A stretch of 64,000 bases of DNA from Klebsormidium nitens (lineage: Eukaryota > Streptophyta > Klebsormidiophyceae > Klebsormidiales > Klebsormidiaceae), in NCBI GenBank assembly GCA_000708835.1, contig DF237365.1, positions 1 to 64,000 on the forward strand, written 5' to 3'. Below, in pieces: positions 26,432 through 37,900 of the stretch. The position numbers and the translations under genes were made by a program. The notes under the pieces are model-generated. The model saw only the letters and a list, made by a program, of their open reading frames with translations. It was not told where the DNA came from and searched no databases. The stretch's first letter is position 1. The number at the start of each line of letters is the position of its first letter.

Positions 26432-29400
26432 TCACTGTTTTCTCCGTCTATGAATGGACTCCGCTATAAGACAAAGCTGCTCAAACATCATGTTTGCTGC
26501 CACTCGCGGCGTGTTTCCTGTGGGGTCCCACGGCGGGGACGTGCACACGAAGTCCGCCCCCACAAAGTGCAAGCCTCGCAACCCTCTCAAAATAATCTGC
26601 GCTTCCAGCGTCGTGAGTCCGCCATCTTCCGGAGACCCGGTCCCAATCGCATATGCAGGATCGAGGGCGTCGACGTCGAACGTGATGTAAGTGGGGCCGT
26701 CTCCAACAATCTGCAACAAAACGCGGAAGAACCAAAGCTTTTAAAGTCGGGTGTTTGCCGGAGCTACCGGAGACCCACCAGAGACTACGTCGTCTACGAA
26801 TGTTGATCCTTTCTTGGGGCTCGCGGAACGGCTTACGAGGAGCAGCAGATAAGGAACAGCACAAAGCAGCAAATTCTGTGCAAGAAGGCAAACCTCCTGC
26901 AATTATGCGTGCTGCCAGGCTGAATCCTCGTCACCATAGCCAACGGAGGAGGGTCCCATCAGGCAGGGAAGAACATAAGGAGGGAAGCAGCAGCGGTCGA
27001 AGAGCCGGACGGCTGGGCGCGCTATCAGGTCAAGAAGAATTTCAGAGGCAAGTAGGCTGAAACCGTGTGTCTTGGCCACCATGCATACGGCTTTTGGTCA
27101 CAGCCGAGGCCACAAACACTTCGCATTTTCGGCCCTCTTTTCAGACGGCGCCCTACGATGGGTCGGCCTTGTAAACTAAGATTTTTGGCGGCCCGCGACG
27201 AGAGCGACTTTTTAAGGGCACCCTTGGAGGTCTCTTTCTCCAGCTTCAGGCATAGTTCAAGCTGAAGGACGAAGCGCATCCAATCGGAAAGCTGTTGGTA
27301 CATTCACGGCCTTGTAAGCGGAACCTGACTTGAGCTACGATAGAGTTCAAAAGGCAACAACTTGCGACCGGATAGATTGAACGAACCTTTTGAAAACGAA
27401 GCAAGGCCACTTTGGATATTGCCCCCGATCGCCGAGGTAAAACAAGTGCACCTCAGCGCCGCAGCGAGCAGGGGTCACTACGCTCAATACCAGCCGGCCA
27501 TCCGACCCAAAACGTAACCCGGGCATCAATCTTTCCCCTCCATGCCGCTGTGCAAAGCGGTCGGGGCGTGAAAATTCTCAAGAAAGATGATAAATATAAG
27601 CCAAGATAATGCTAAGCTCCGACTAACATCAAAAACCCTAACCTAAACAGATACCTGCTCCGCACCCATACCCACCCTAACCACCAAACTAACCCTACCC
27701 GTACCGTGCGGTTCCCTCATTATCACCTCGGCTTGTTATCTTCATTGAGTTCAATCGGGGCTTACCTCCCGGGCCTCGTGCGCGACCTTCTTGGGCCCCA
27801 GGTCGTAGAACTCCTCCATGTCCACCACGCGCATGCCCGCGTCCTCGCTCAGCATCTTGCCGGGGCTCATGGGGCCGCGGATGCCGATCTGGATCGTGCG
27901 CTTCGGGTCGATCAGCCCGTCCGCGAGCGCGCAGCTGAAGGGCGTGCCGTTCCAATACTGCAGATGCGGAGGAAAAACAGCGTTCGGCGAGGCACGATCA
28001 ACATGTCGTTACTGTTTTCCGCTTCTTGACTGCCTGCCATAGTACCTTCTGTGGAGGGCTTTGAAAAGGCCGAACTTATCGAAAAGATTCAAAGACTTTC
28101 ACTAAATCCGAATATTGAGGCAGAAGTGGGCGTTTGCAAGCTTCGGAAGGATGAGACTTGGTTCGCTTCTGCAGGGCCGAGCAAAGTCTTTTGAACCTCC
28201 AGAGCGAGTAATTTCCTCCAGTTCAGAGTCTAAGTCCTGGGCAAATTCAGGCAAACGTCCTGGGCCATATTAGACAAAGCTGTTACACACGGACGACGCT
28301 GCATTCTTGGAACCGAGATGACTTGATTGACGCTCAGGAGGGGCCCGCTGACAGTCCCTTCCGCCATTCATTGAGGATGTAGCCGCGCCAGGGACTAGGA
28401 CGAAGGGTTCAGAGGGTGTGTCTTTCCAAGCCTTCCAGCCAAACATCATCGCACACTAGAAGCACGTTCGGGTAGGCTAAGGACAGCCTTACTCCGTAAA
28501 GGTCTGCACATCACCCAAACGGAAAGATACCTGACGCTTGCAAGCGCTTCTGCTTCCTGGGCAACAACAGAGGGTGCAAAACGTCAACCAGGGTTCTGCC
28601 TAAGAGAAAACCAAAGTGTCGTCAGTGACTCACTTTGGACCCCGTGCTTTCCTCGCTCTCCTGCAGGTCCACTGTATCGTGGTGTGCGTCCAGGTGCACC
28701 AGCCCAACGGGACCCCCCGCCGCCTCAGCCACCGCACGCAAAATGGGATACGAGATGCTGTGATCGCCGCCCGCGGTGATCGGAATGATGCCCCTGACAC
28801 AGAAAGAGAAAGGACGTGAATGAGTCCTGGCTGAGTGTCTAAAGAGCAGGTGACTAGATGGATTAGGACACCGGAGGAATGTGTTCTAAAGACGTGGAAG
28901 AGCAAAATGGAGGACGGGGCAGCTTGCCGCTCTCTGCACCACTTCGAAAGTGTTTACTTGTGGGTTGCAGAACGCGTTTTACCATAACCTGTGACTGGCC
29001 ATCGTGCATGGTTGTAGATCCACTGTATTCATGCCCATGAACAGTCGGAGATGAATATTGTTGAGCAAGCTCTTGATTGTTAGCCCGCAACAACAACATC
29101 ATCTCTGGCACTCAACAACATCTCAAAGTTCCAAAACGTCAATTCCGCATACTGAATACTAGAAATAATACTCATTCAAATCATTTTAGTAAAGTGCTAA
29201 ATGAAACAATGGAGAGACGTTTCGCACCTGCTGCACAGCTGCCGGAAGTAGTCGTAGATCTCGTGCTGCGCACTCTCGACCCCGTGCCAGGGCCTCTTTA
29301 TGACGACGTCACCAACATCTGCCACCTGGCACAGGCTGAATGGGGCCACACCGGTGGACCCATGGATCTTGCGCAGCATCGACGACTTGTTGCGGATCTC

Positions 29401-30448
29401 GCGAGGGCCAAAGCGCGTCCCAGGGTGGCTGGCCCCGCCATCAAAAGGAACGCCCACCAGGGCAATGTCCAGCTGCAAAAAGGTGGGAGGTCTGTATCCT
29501 TTGGTAGCGCGGTGCCAGGAAAAGCACGGAAGGAGCGACTGCCTGGAATCCTCCTTGTCTAATGGGTTTGAAAAAGTGAATTCAAGGGGGAGGGGGGTAT
29601 TTGTGTAAGGACAGGGAAGGTTGTCAAACTGCATGCTAGAAGAAAGTACCACAGCGGACAAGCCCCAAGTAAGCCTTTCTTCTCCCTTGGGGGGGAAAAA
29701 GGAATGTTGAAGGGGCAAGGGGGGAACTAAGACCAAGACACACGGTCCCCCACGTTGGGCACAAGAAAGGGCCAAGAGGACCTGGTCAGAGAACCCTTGC
29801 ACAGCTAAAGCAATGGTGCTGTAATCTGGTTGAAGACTGCCACCATTAAGAAGAGTCTGTGTATGCCATAGACAGGGTTATTGCCTGACTAAGTAGTAAA
29901 GCTTGGGCTTCTAGATCCTGGCTGCCCAGAGGACCTTGCTTCCAGGTCCTTTGACATGTGCTTGGAGTCAGTTGCATGCAGGGAGGCAAAGCTGAGAAAC
30001 AAAATGGGCAGCTATAACATTCAACAACAATGGGTCTTCCCAAAGCGAATGCTTTGTATACATTGATGGGAGCTTTTAACATCAGTCTTGCACCAATCTT
30101 TGACTGATCACACGACAACCAGCTTCAACACCTTCTCTCGAAGCCCAATCGAGCCCACACCAATCAGTGCTGGTTGCTTACCCCTTCCAGCGTATCTGCC
30201 AGTGGGGCTTTCAGCAGCGTGGGCAGCCCTGAAAACTTGGGCGTCTTGTGATGCTGGTACCTGGCAAAGTCATCCGGCAGCTCCTGGGCAGTACCACTGG
30301 AAAACTCTCTGTAAAAGCGACCTGCATCCGCAAGCGCTGATGCAGATGGTGGATTGCTATCTCTTTGTGGAAAAGAACCGCTGCTAGCTCTCCCCCACAA
30401 CCGTCTGCTGATGGAGGAAAGGCAATGCCGTGCTTTGAAGGCAGCCAT
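26432..30448 (-). CDS. Agmatinase-family ureohydrolase, probably mitochondrial
   Basis: Exons, 5' to 3' on the minus strand: 30182-30448, 29228-29472, 28634-28793, 27766-27957, 26432-26710. Phases close to 380 aa. The family hydrolyses guanidino compounds to urea using two metal ions. The metal ligands are all present: GGDHS (His182), HLDAHHD (Asp206, His208, Asp210) and TFDVDALDP (Asp300, Asp302). The start of the fold (LDIALVGVPFDGGASHPGTRFGPREIR) and the conserved GTGSPEDGGLT segment are also clear. Residues 1 to about 30 are basic and Ser-rich, like a mitochondrial presequence. The usual HGT motif after the second ligand block reads WNGTPF: Asn227 replaces His. Agmatine is the usual family substrate, but guanidinobutyrate or guanidine are also possible. 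It lies head-to-head with the HAD gene, 482 bp apart. Confidence 0.92.
27625..27700. repeat. Degenerate telomere-like CCCTAA-rich stretch in an intron
   Basis: Within the last intron of the ureohydrolase gene, this stretch contains AAACCCTAACC, then CCCACCCTAACC and AACTAACCCTACCC. The first is an exact plant telo-box (AAACCCTAA). The units are irregular, so this is a short interstitial telomere-like or telo-box cluster, not a true telomere array. Confidence 0.5.
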
Positions 30449-30930
30449 GTCTGCACAGGGTGCCTCCTTTTCTCTGCTGGCTGGCTGAACTACCTCTCAA
30501 CTTACATCGAGTGTGTCAGCTTCACGGACTTGTGCACAGTGTTTGAGCTAGCTCCCTGCTTGCAACACCCGGTTTGTGAGCTCCTGAGGCTGGGGCATTG
30601 CATGCAGGGTGTCTGAAACTTTCCAGCATGCAGCTAGGAAGCTCACTAGTTCTTGAACTTGACGTGAGGAAGCGAACACTGAAGTCAACTGGGGCTGAGC
30701 GCTGTGGACTGCACTGCCACTACAGAAGTGTTTCAGATCTGCTATGCAGCAGGTACCTAGAAAACCACTACTGAAATCGGGTGATCGGCAGCCAGCTTGC
30801 TAAGCGGCCAAGGAAGCCTAAGAAGGTCAGCTCGTATCCTTCAGCAGCATTGCCTCTCCCATGCCACTTGCAGACCTGCCACATCCCCATTGAGCTACCA
30901 AATTTGAGCGGCCAGCTGCGCGCTTAGTCC
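30449..30930. promoter_or_regulatory. Putative bidirectional promoter between ureohydrolase and HAD phosphatase
   Basis: 482 bp separate two divergent start codons, so both promoters and both 5' UTRs must fit in this space. No clear TATA box was found. Short open frames here have no recognisable product. Shared regulation is an inference from spacing alone. Confidence 0.45.
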
Positions 30931-33515
30931 ATGGCTTCTTCTTTCGCCTCTCGAGGCATCTTGCTGCGGAGACTCGCACACGGGCTAATCAACCAGGCAG
31001 CGCTGCCAGGGATCTCTAAGGGCAGCAGCCAAAACGGCCTTTCTGTGGCCTGCCGGGCCGCTCTGGTCGCTGAAACCCCTCCCTCAAAAAGGCGTCTCTT
31101 CTCCAGCTCATCCGCCAGCTCCCGCGTGCTGGTCACATTTGACATTGATGGGACACTCGTTGAGGCGATTGGGACCGAGGCGAACAAGATGCACAAGGGC
31201 GCCTTTTCGCATGCCCTTAAGGAGCTGTATGGAGTGGACGGCACCATTGATGCAGTCAAGGTGGGTGGGGCCAACGAGGCTGCAAAGGAAGTGGCTCTTC
31301 AGCGCGAGGAAGTTCTAGAAGAGGGGGTTCACTTCTGATGGGTGCAAAAGTCCTCCTTGAACTCAGGTCGCTGCAAAAACATGACCTTTTCTGGCATTAT
31401 GAGAACAGCATGACGGGGTTGGTCTTGGGCTTACCAGCATCTTGAGCTGGCGCCAATACTTTGAGAGTGGGACTGGCAGGATGGTTTGTTTTCTAGGAAA
31501 GAAGAAGTGCGGAATAAGCTTAAGATCATCCTCGATGGCCTCCAGCAGCAGGTGGCAGAATGCGGCAGCCACGGGTCTTCAGAGACACAAATACCAGCTG
31601 AAGAATGAAAGAAAATCGATCAAAGGTGCTCACAGTCCTCGTTATGCATCTTGCAGCACCACGGCAGCACAGACAAGAGCGTCATCAAGAAGACCGCTCT
31701 CCACTATGGCGTATCAGAAGAGGTGGGCCCTTTGACCACCTCTTGACCAGGGGCAACACGTTATTGGGCACTCATCTTGCTGCCAGATACACATAGGGAG
31801 TTGCTATTTGACCCCCCCATATTATCTCCAGTCCACAGCGAGATACATGTATTCCAGGCGCGTCTTTGAGAAGACTCGTTAACATTTGAATCTCACTGAG
31901 TAGCGTACCGCCATGATTCAGATTGTCAGTGACTTTACACCTGCAGAAGATTATGAGTCGCTGGGACGACATCGCCCCGAAGATGCTCGAGTATGCTCGT
32001 GGCCATGTGGCGCACGCTGCAGAGGGGCTGCACCTATTGCCCGGCGTGCTGCACCTTCTCAAAACACTGGCCGCCAGGGATGACGTTGTGACCGGCTTGG
32101 TGAGGCGCAGTGTGCTCTCTGCAACCGAGCGCATCGACCAGGACCATCTGGGTTTAAACGAGAACCCTCCCTGCTATTACCCCTTGTTGAGAAGAGGAGG
32201 GGCCTTTTCGACCCTCCTCCCGAAGCGAAAGTTTCAGTGGTTGCCGATTCTTCACGTCTGGCCACAGAACAGAACTTTCTGGTAGACGACCTGGAGAGTT
32301 GAACTTACGATGGTCACAGGGAACAGAAAAAAAAGTCCCTCGTCTTGAAACTGAGGCTGTCTCCTGCAGGTGACCGGCAACCTGTCCGAGATTGCCTGGA
32401 TGAAGATGAACGCGCTGGGAATCAAGGACCTCTTCTCGCCCCCGTACATAGGAGGGTGAGCTTCGAAGTTTTCACGCTGGACAGAGGCACCATTTCGACA
32501 ACTTTGGTGTAAAATTTTTGCGGAATGCTGGCGCAGAATTCTGACCATGTTATCATCCACCTGGGTACGAGCAGCCTCTGAAGATTCTCAGCGAAGTCTG
32601 GTGCCCTGGCTTACTATGAGTAAAGCCTTTCCGGAAACGCGCTAGCCAGCCTGGCCGACAGTTCTACTTGATTGTCTCATCAGCGCAGTGACCTTTGCTG
32701 CCAAGTGACATCGGTTCTTTCGCTTGGGCATTGGCTAAGCAATTGGTTCAACCCCTGTACGCTGATTGTTGTCCTCGTCTTTTGCGCAGGTTTGGAAGCG
32801 ACCACGTGGATCGAGGGGAGCTCGTAAAGATTGCTGCAGCGCGCGCAGCCCAAAGTATACCCGGGCCTTCGTTCGGAGTGCGAGTTCACGTAGGCGACAC
32901 GGTGAGCGTTCTTGTGATGCTCCTCCCGTTCGAGAGTGGCCCGGCTAGGCTGTTAGCACCCGGGCATATTGTAAGTGAACGCGAGTGATTGTCTTACTGT
33001 CGGAAGAGGATGAACTGACGGCCTTCGAAAACACGGGGTGTCATAGTCGTCTTTTGCAAGGGCACAATGGTTTCGTCGAGCTGACGTTCACCTCATGACC
33101 TAATGACTGAAGGCAGCCGCAAACGTTTGCTTTTCGGCTTGACTCCTGGATCAGTTGCCTACATTGCAGAATGATGTTTCAGATTCGGAAATCTTTGCTA
33201 CTGTCAGGAGATCAAGTCGAATTTCATAACCACGGTTTGACTAGAGCAAGTCTGCAAAGCGACCCCGTTGACAATTACCTCACCATCGGCCGGACCGATT
33301 GAGTCATCAACCAAGTTCCCTTTTTGTTGCAGCCCAACGACGTGTCGGCTGCCCTTTACGGAGGTGCACATGCTGTTGGTGTTCTGACAGGCGCCTTTGA
33401 GGAGAGCGAGTTGCTTGAGGCCGCTAAAGGAGACAGAAACAACGTAACAATACTGGAAAACCTTGAAGATAGCGAGCGTTTTTTGAGCGTGTGTGGTTTA
33501 TCAAATAGATCATAA
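30931..33515 (+). CDS. HAD-superfamily phosphatase, phosphoglycolate-phosphatase-like
   Basis: Exons: 30931-31260, 31657-31722, 31947-32099, 32370-32455, 32790-32901, 33333-33515. Phases close to 309 aa. It is a Mg2+-dependent phosphohydrolase of the haloacid dehalogenase superfamily. Motif I is TFDIDGTL (nucleophile Asp71, Asp73), motif II VTGNLSE (Thr), motif III Lys in the following helix (AWMKMNALG), and motif IV VGDTPND. The order and the FGSDHVDRGELV segment match small-molecule HAD phosphatases of plants and bacteria of the phosphoglycolate phosphatase kind. Residues 1-65 are rich in Ser, Arg and Ala with few acids, so organelle targeting is likely. The substrate is not determined by these motifs. 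Confidence 0.92.
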
Positions 33516-34924
33516 GTTGTTGAGGAACTGATGATCTATTGTTCCTGCACTGAAGCGCCAGCAGGTACGGCTACGTGATAGTAACAGCAACTCAGTTTCA
33601 GAACTGGACGATATAAATAGGTGATCGCATTCAATATAGGGACTCGTTTTTCTTCTCGGCTATAAAGCTATACTTGAACGTCTTTCTTTTTGACTTCAGA
33701 TCGACTCGCTGAGTACATACAACAGCCTATCGCGAAACGCGCACATCTGCACAAAGAGCGGTCATGGAAATCGAGTCCAATCGGATCGGGCTGCGCATTT
33801 TTCAAAGGATCCGCAGATAGATGGCCGATCATGTCGCGCATGCGGTCGGATGTAGCCGCTCGCAACTGGCAAAAAGCCACGCTTAATGTGCGCTTAACAA
33901 GCTGCACTATGTGGTAGATTGATTGAAATCTTGGTAATCGATCGAATGACTTCAGCTCCACACGTTCATATGCAGGTCCGATCAATTCAGATCAATACGA
34001 CTTGGTGTCATGCACATGCATACCTAGTAAGTTGTCATGCAACCCTCAAACCCTATGTGATTGTCAGTGTCTCTGCGTACGTTGTAACTTCTAATGCTGC
34101 TCGAAGTCCTCTCGGAGTTTGGCAAGTACCGGCAGCTAGCCTTACAGCCTACAGGCCGGTTGTCTCCAAGATTCCGGCGACTCGGCCCATGTGGATCATG
34201 TGCTTTGCGACGCGAAGCGGGATCAAATGCGGCGCCTCGATCAAACACGTACTGCGTACTCACAATTAATGCTTGAAATTGGAGTCGGTGATTGGAGTCG
34301 CGCCGTGACGCTGGCGTGAAATACACCGGCTCCGAGCCGCCTAGATCTTAACTCCCCACGACGGCCCTGTCGCGAATGAGATCAGATGAAACGGGCACCC
34401 GTTCCTTCGATCCATCGCTTCCGGCAATCCGCCCGGGGCTTGGGCCCCGGTGCAAGCTGGCTGCACAGTGCAGAACTAACTCTAGCCCGGGCCGCTCCCA
34501 GGCAGGATCTCTGGAACTTCAAGAAGGGGGTGGGGGCCGGGGCGTTTTGTTGCAAGCCAGATCTTCTGCTCATGCACACCGCGAAGAATCGTCCTGCTCG
34601 AGCTGCAGTGGCCAGCTCAATCTGTATGGTTAAAATGGTATGCAGTGTTCGCTAGGTCCAATTGCCTCTAAAGAAGACGATCAGAAAGGTGCAAGGGAGA
34701 CCACAGCAGCGGACCTTTCTGGACGCTGCGAATAAGTCTAGAATTGGCAAGTCTACATTGATTTTAATGTAGATTCTTCTACGGCCGCGGATTCTGTACG
34801 TGCTGATTGCTGCTGTGTTCAAAGTAATCCCAACAATTCTTGACGATCTAGCTGATCTTTTGTGAAGGCAGCAGCAGTTTAGGTCCCAGAGAAGTGCCGC
34901 TAGCTCACCGGGCACTCTTGCGCA
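33516..34924. other. Spacer between HAD phosphatase and RGP genes
   Basis: This spacer holds the HAD 3' UTR and RGP promoter. I saw no supported exon, RNA gene or transposon. Short open frames on both strands (up to 116 codons before 34650) have no recognisable domain; a 204-codon minus-strand frame overlapping the RGP start is antisense to its first exon. Confidence 0.4.
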
Positions 34925-37900
34925 ATGCCGTCTTTTGTGGCATCTGATGAGCGTGTCTGGCGGGAGGCAGAGAAGCTGGCCGCCGCACACGGAGGGCCCC
35001 GGGGGGTGCAGAAAGCTGTGGAGAAGGACGCATCGCTGCTTAAGGTGCTGGCGCTGCCGGAGGAAGCAGAGAGGATCGACCTGAATGCTTTGAAGGTATG
35101 CTGCAGTTGCTAAGCTTCCTGCGTCGTTGCCTGATTGGAGTCTAGTAATCTCTGTGAGCTGCATCCGCTCGTTTGTTGTGCTCTGTGATGGACACCTGTA
35201 TCTACTGATGCTTACTGGTGAAAAGCTGGCATCTCCTTCTTGAGGTCCCTTCCATGCTCTGACCAACTTGTCGACCAGGATCTTATGCCACCGGAAGTAT
35301 GATGGTACGGCCAGGCTAGCGCCTCATAGTGGTGACTCGTTGCTTTGCATCAGTGGTCAAAAAGACCTCTCCTTTTGTATTGCCACTGTGGGCTTGAGGT
35401 GCTTGCTCTGCGGCACGGCACTCCTACTCGAGCAAAGCAAAAGTAGTCTGCACAGGCTGGTGGTTCATTTCTGACATTCTTGCATGATCGCTGCAGACAT
35501 TCTTGATCTCAGGAGTTTACATAAAGATGCTTAGAGAGAAATCTAAAGAAAGATTTGCTGCTAGGAGCTGCAAGTTTTGATGCGACAATATGGTCAGCCG
35601 CTTACCACGTCGAATTCATGCAATGTGGCCTTTTACTTTTGGACAAAGTGGCAGAGGACCATTTTGTGATATACTTCAACTGCAGTGTTCAAGCCAGCTG
35701 CTCTTAGCTGTTACGCACTTCCACATACATCCGGAACAGCTTCTGGCGCCTTGAGGCTCTTCTCGTTCAAGCTCTACTGCCTGTAAAGAATGTACAAGCC
35801 AGGAGGGATCTCGATCAGCTCGTGGGCTTCTGACCCCAGATTATGCGCAATCCGACAGTATAAATCGCCACCCTTGCTCCAGTTAGAGCACATTTTCAAC
35901 CACAATCTTCGTATTCGCAGAACGAGGTTGACATTGTTATTCCCACCATCCGCGACTGCGACTTCCTCGAGCAGTGGCGGCCGTTCTTCGGGCAATGCCA
36001 CCTGATCATCATCAAGGACGGTGACCCCGACAAACCGATCCGCGTGCCCGAGGGCTACTCGTACGAACTCTACACGCGGCGCGACATTGAGCGCATCCTG
36101 GGGGAGAAGGCCAAGTGCATCTCCTTCAAATCCGCCGCGTGCCGCTGCTTCGGCTTCCTCGTCTCCAAGAAGAAGTACATCTACACAATTGATGACGACT
36201 GCTTCGTGAGTTCCCCCTTCGACTTGCTGGTGGACTGGAAGCTCTTGGTCACCGTAAATTTGAAAATGACCTCTGGCTATGCCTTAGCGTGCTCGGCAGC
36301 TTACGTGTGGTACCCCGGATGCTGCGGCCAAATCTGGAGTCCGGGGTTTTCAGATTTAGGGTTTGATTTTAGGGTTCCATGCTCAACCTGCTCTTGACAT
36401 CAAGAGCGACTTCTCAGGGGTCAGGGGCCTCACTGCAGTCAGGAAACCCCGCAAGTGGTACTTTGATCGGTCCCTTATGATGGCACAGCTGCCCCTGTGA
36501 ACATGGATGCTAATAAGGCAGCCCTTCCTCAAGTTGTCAAGCCCCCCAACCGAGTCAGGGCGCAACGTTCCACACTCCCGGAGGGTGGTTTTCCCATCCC
36601 ATCTCGATTCCACCTAGTTTACTATGCTCAAAAGGTATCCATTTTCACATACTTCTCACGTTATTCAGCCCAAAGATCTGAAAGGGGTCTCGTATGGCCC
36701 GCAGGTGTGCAAGGACCCCTCTGGCAAGGAGGTGGACGCGCTGCAGGGCCACCTGTTCAACCTGGTCACTCCCGCCACCCCCTACTACTTCAACACCATG
36801 TACGACCCCTGGGAAGACGGTGAGCCACTGCTGCGTTTAGAAAACAGCGGGTGTCATTACAATCGAGGGTCCAACTGCGCCCTTACGCAGCTTGAAGCCT
36901 TCAGAAGCTCAGGGTCTTTTCGTCCTGAACCGGGGCTGGTCGTGTTGCGTGCTGATTCCTTCACGGAGGGCACCCTTTGAAGCTTGTGTTTGTTGGAATC
37001 CGCCTCGCCGCCTCGTCACTGATGTTCTCTGCTCTCGGTCACTTAGCCTCGTCAACGAAACCGAGGAGATTGCTGGTGCCGTCCCCTTGTTCCTTGCCAC
37101 CATGACTTTGATTTAGTCGTCCGATGTGCGCAGATGCCGACTTCGTGGCCTGCTATCCGTTCACCATGCGGCGAGGAGTGCCCACAGCCATGTCCCACGG
37201 CATGTGGCTCAATGTCCCGTGAGTGGCCACCGGCCTTGTCAATCCGTTCTGGGCAAAAAATCTTAGAAGCGGATCGGCCTCGCCTCGTCGTTTGATATAC
37301 AAAGTAAGCACAACCTGGACGCAGAGCAGGGATTCAGACTTAACGGTACGAAAACACTGTTGACTCTCAGGAGGTGGGTGCGTTCCTGATCCGATCAATC
37401 AAAGCGTATCGAAAGCTCAAGCCTCTTGAGGAAGCGGCGTAAGGGTATGTAAAGTGCGTAGGCCTTTCTCCGAACCAAGAAGCTGCTTGCGTCGGAGGAC
37501 AATCCTCGTTGCCAAAAGTCCTCTGCGGAGCTCACTCTGGACACCTGTCGCTTCGCCAGGGACTACGACGGCCCCACGCAGCTTGCCATCGACAACTCGC
37601 GGAAGCCGGCGCAAAACAGTTACCGCTACGTTGATGCCACATTGACGATCCCAAAGGGCTCGCTCTTTTCCTGCTGCGGCATGAACCTCGCGTTCAACCG
37701 GGAGCTGGTCGGGCCGTCCATGTACTTCGGCCTCATGGGACAGGTGCGGAATGGAGGCGGACTCTAGACCAAACAAGAGATGCTAGGTTTGTACTTAAGT
37801 TCAGGCTTGTAATTCGTTTCAGAGGCGGGTGCTGGTTGAAGAGAAGCGCTGAGTTGCAAGCAATTGTAGACGCGCTGAGCATAACGGTCGCGCAGGCAGT

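Noticed and set aside
34652-35266. 204-codon minus-strand open frame
   Set aside because: It is antisense to the first RGP exon and its upstream region and has no recognisable domain.
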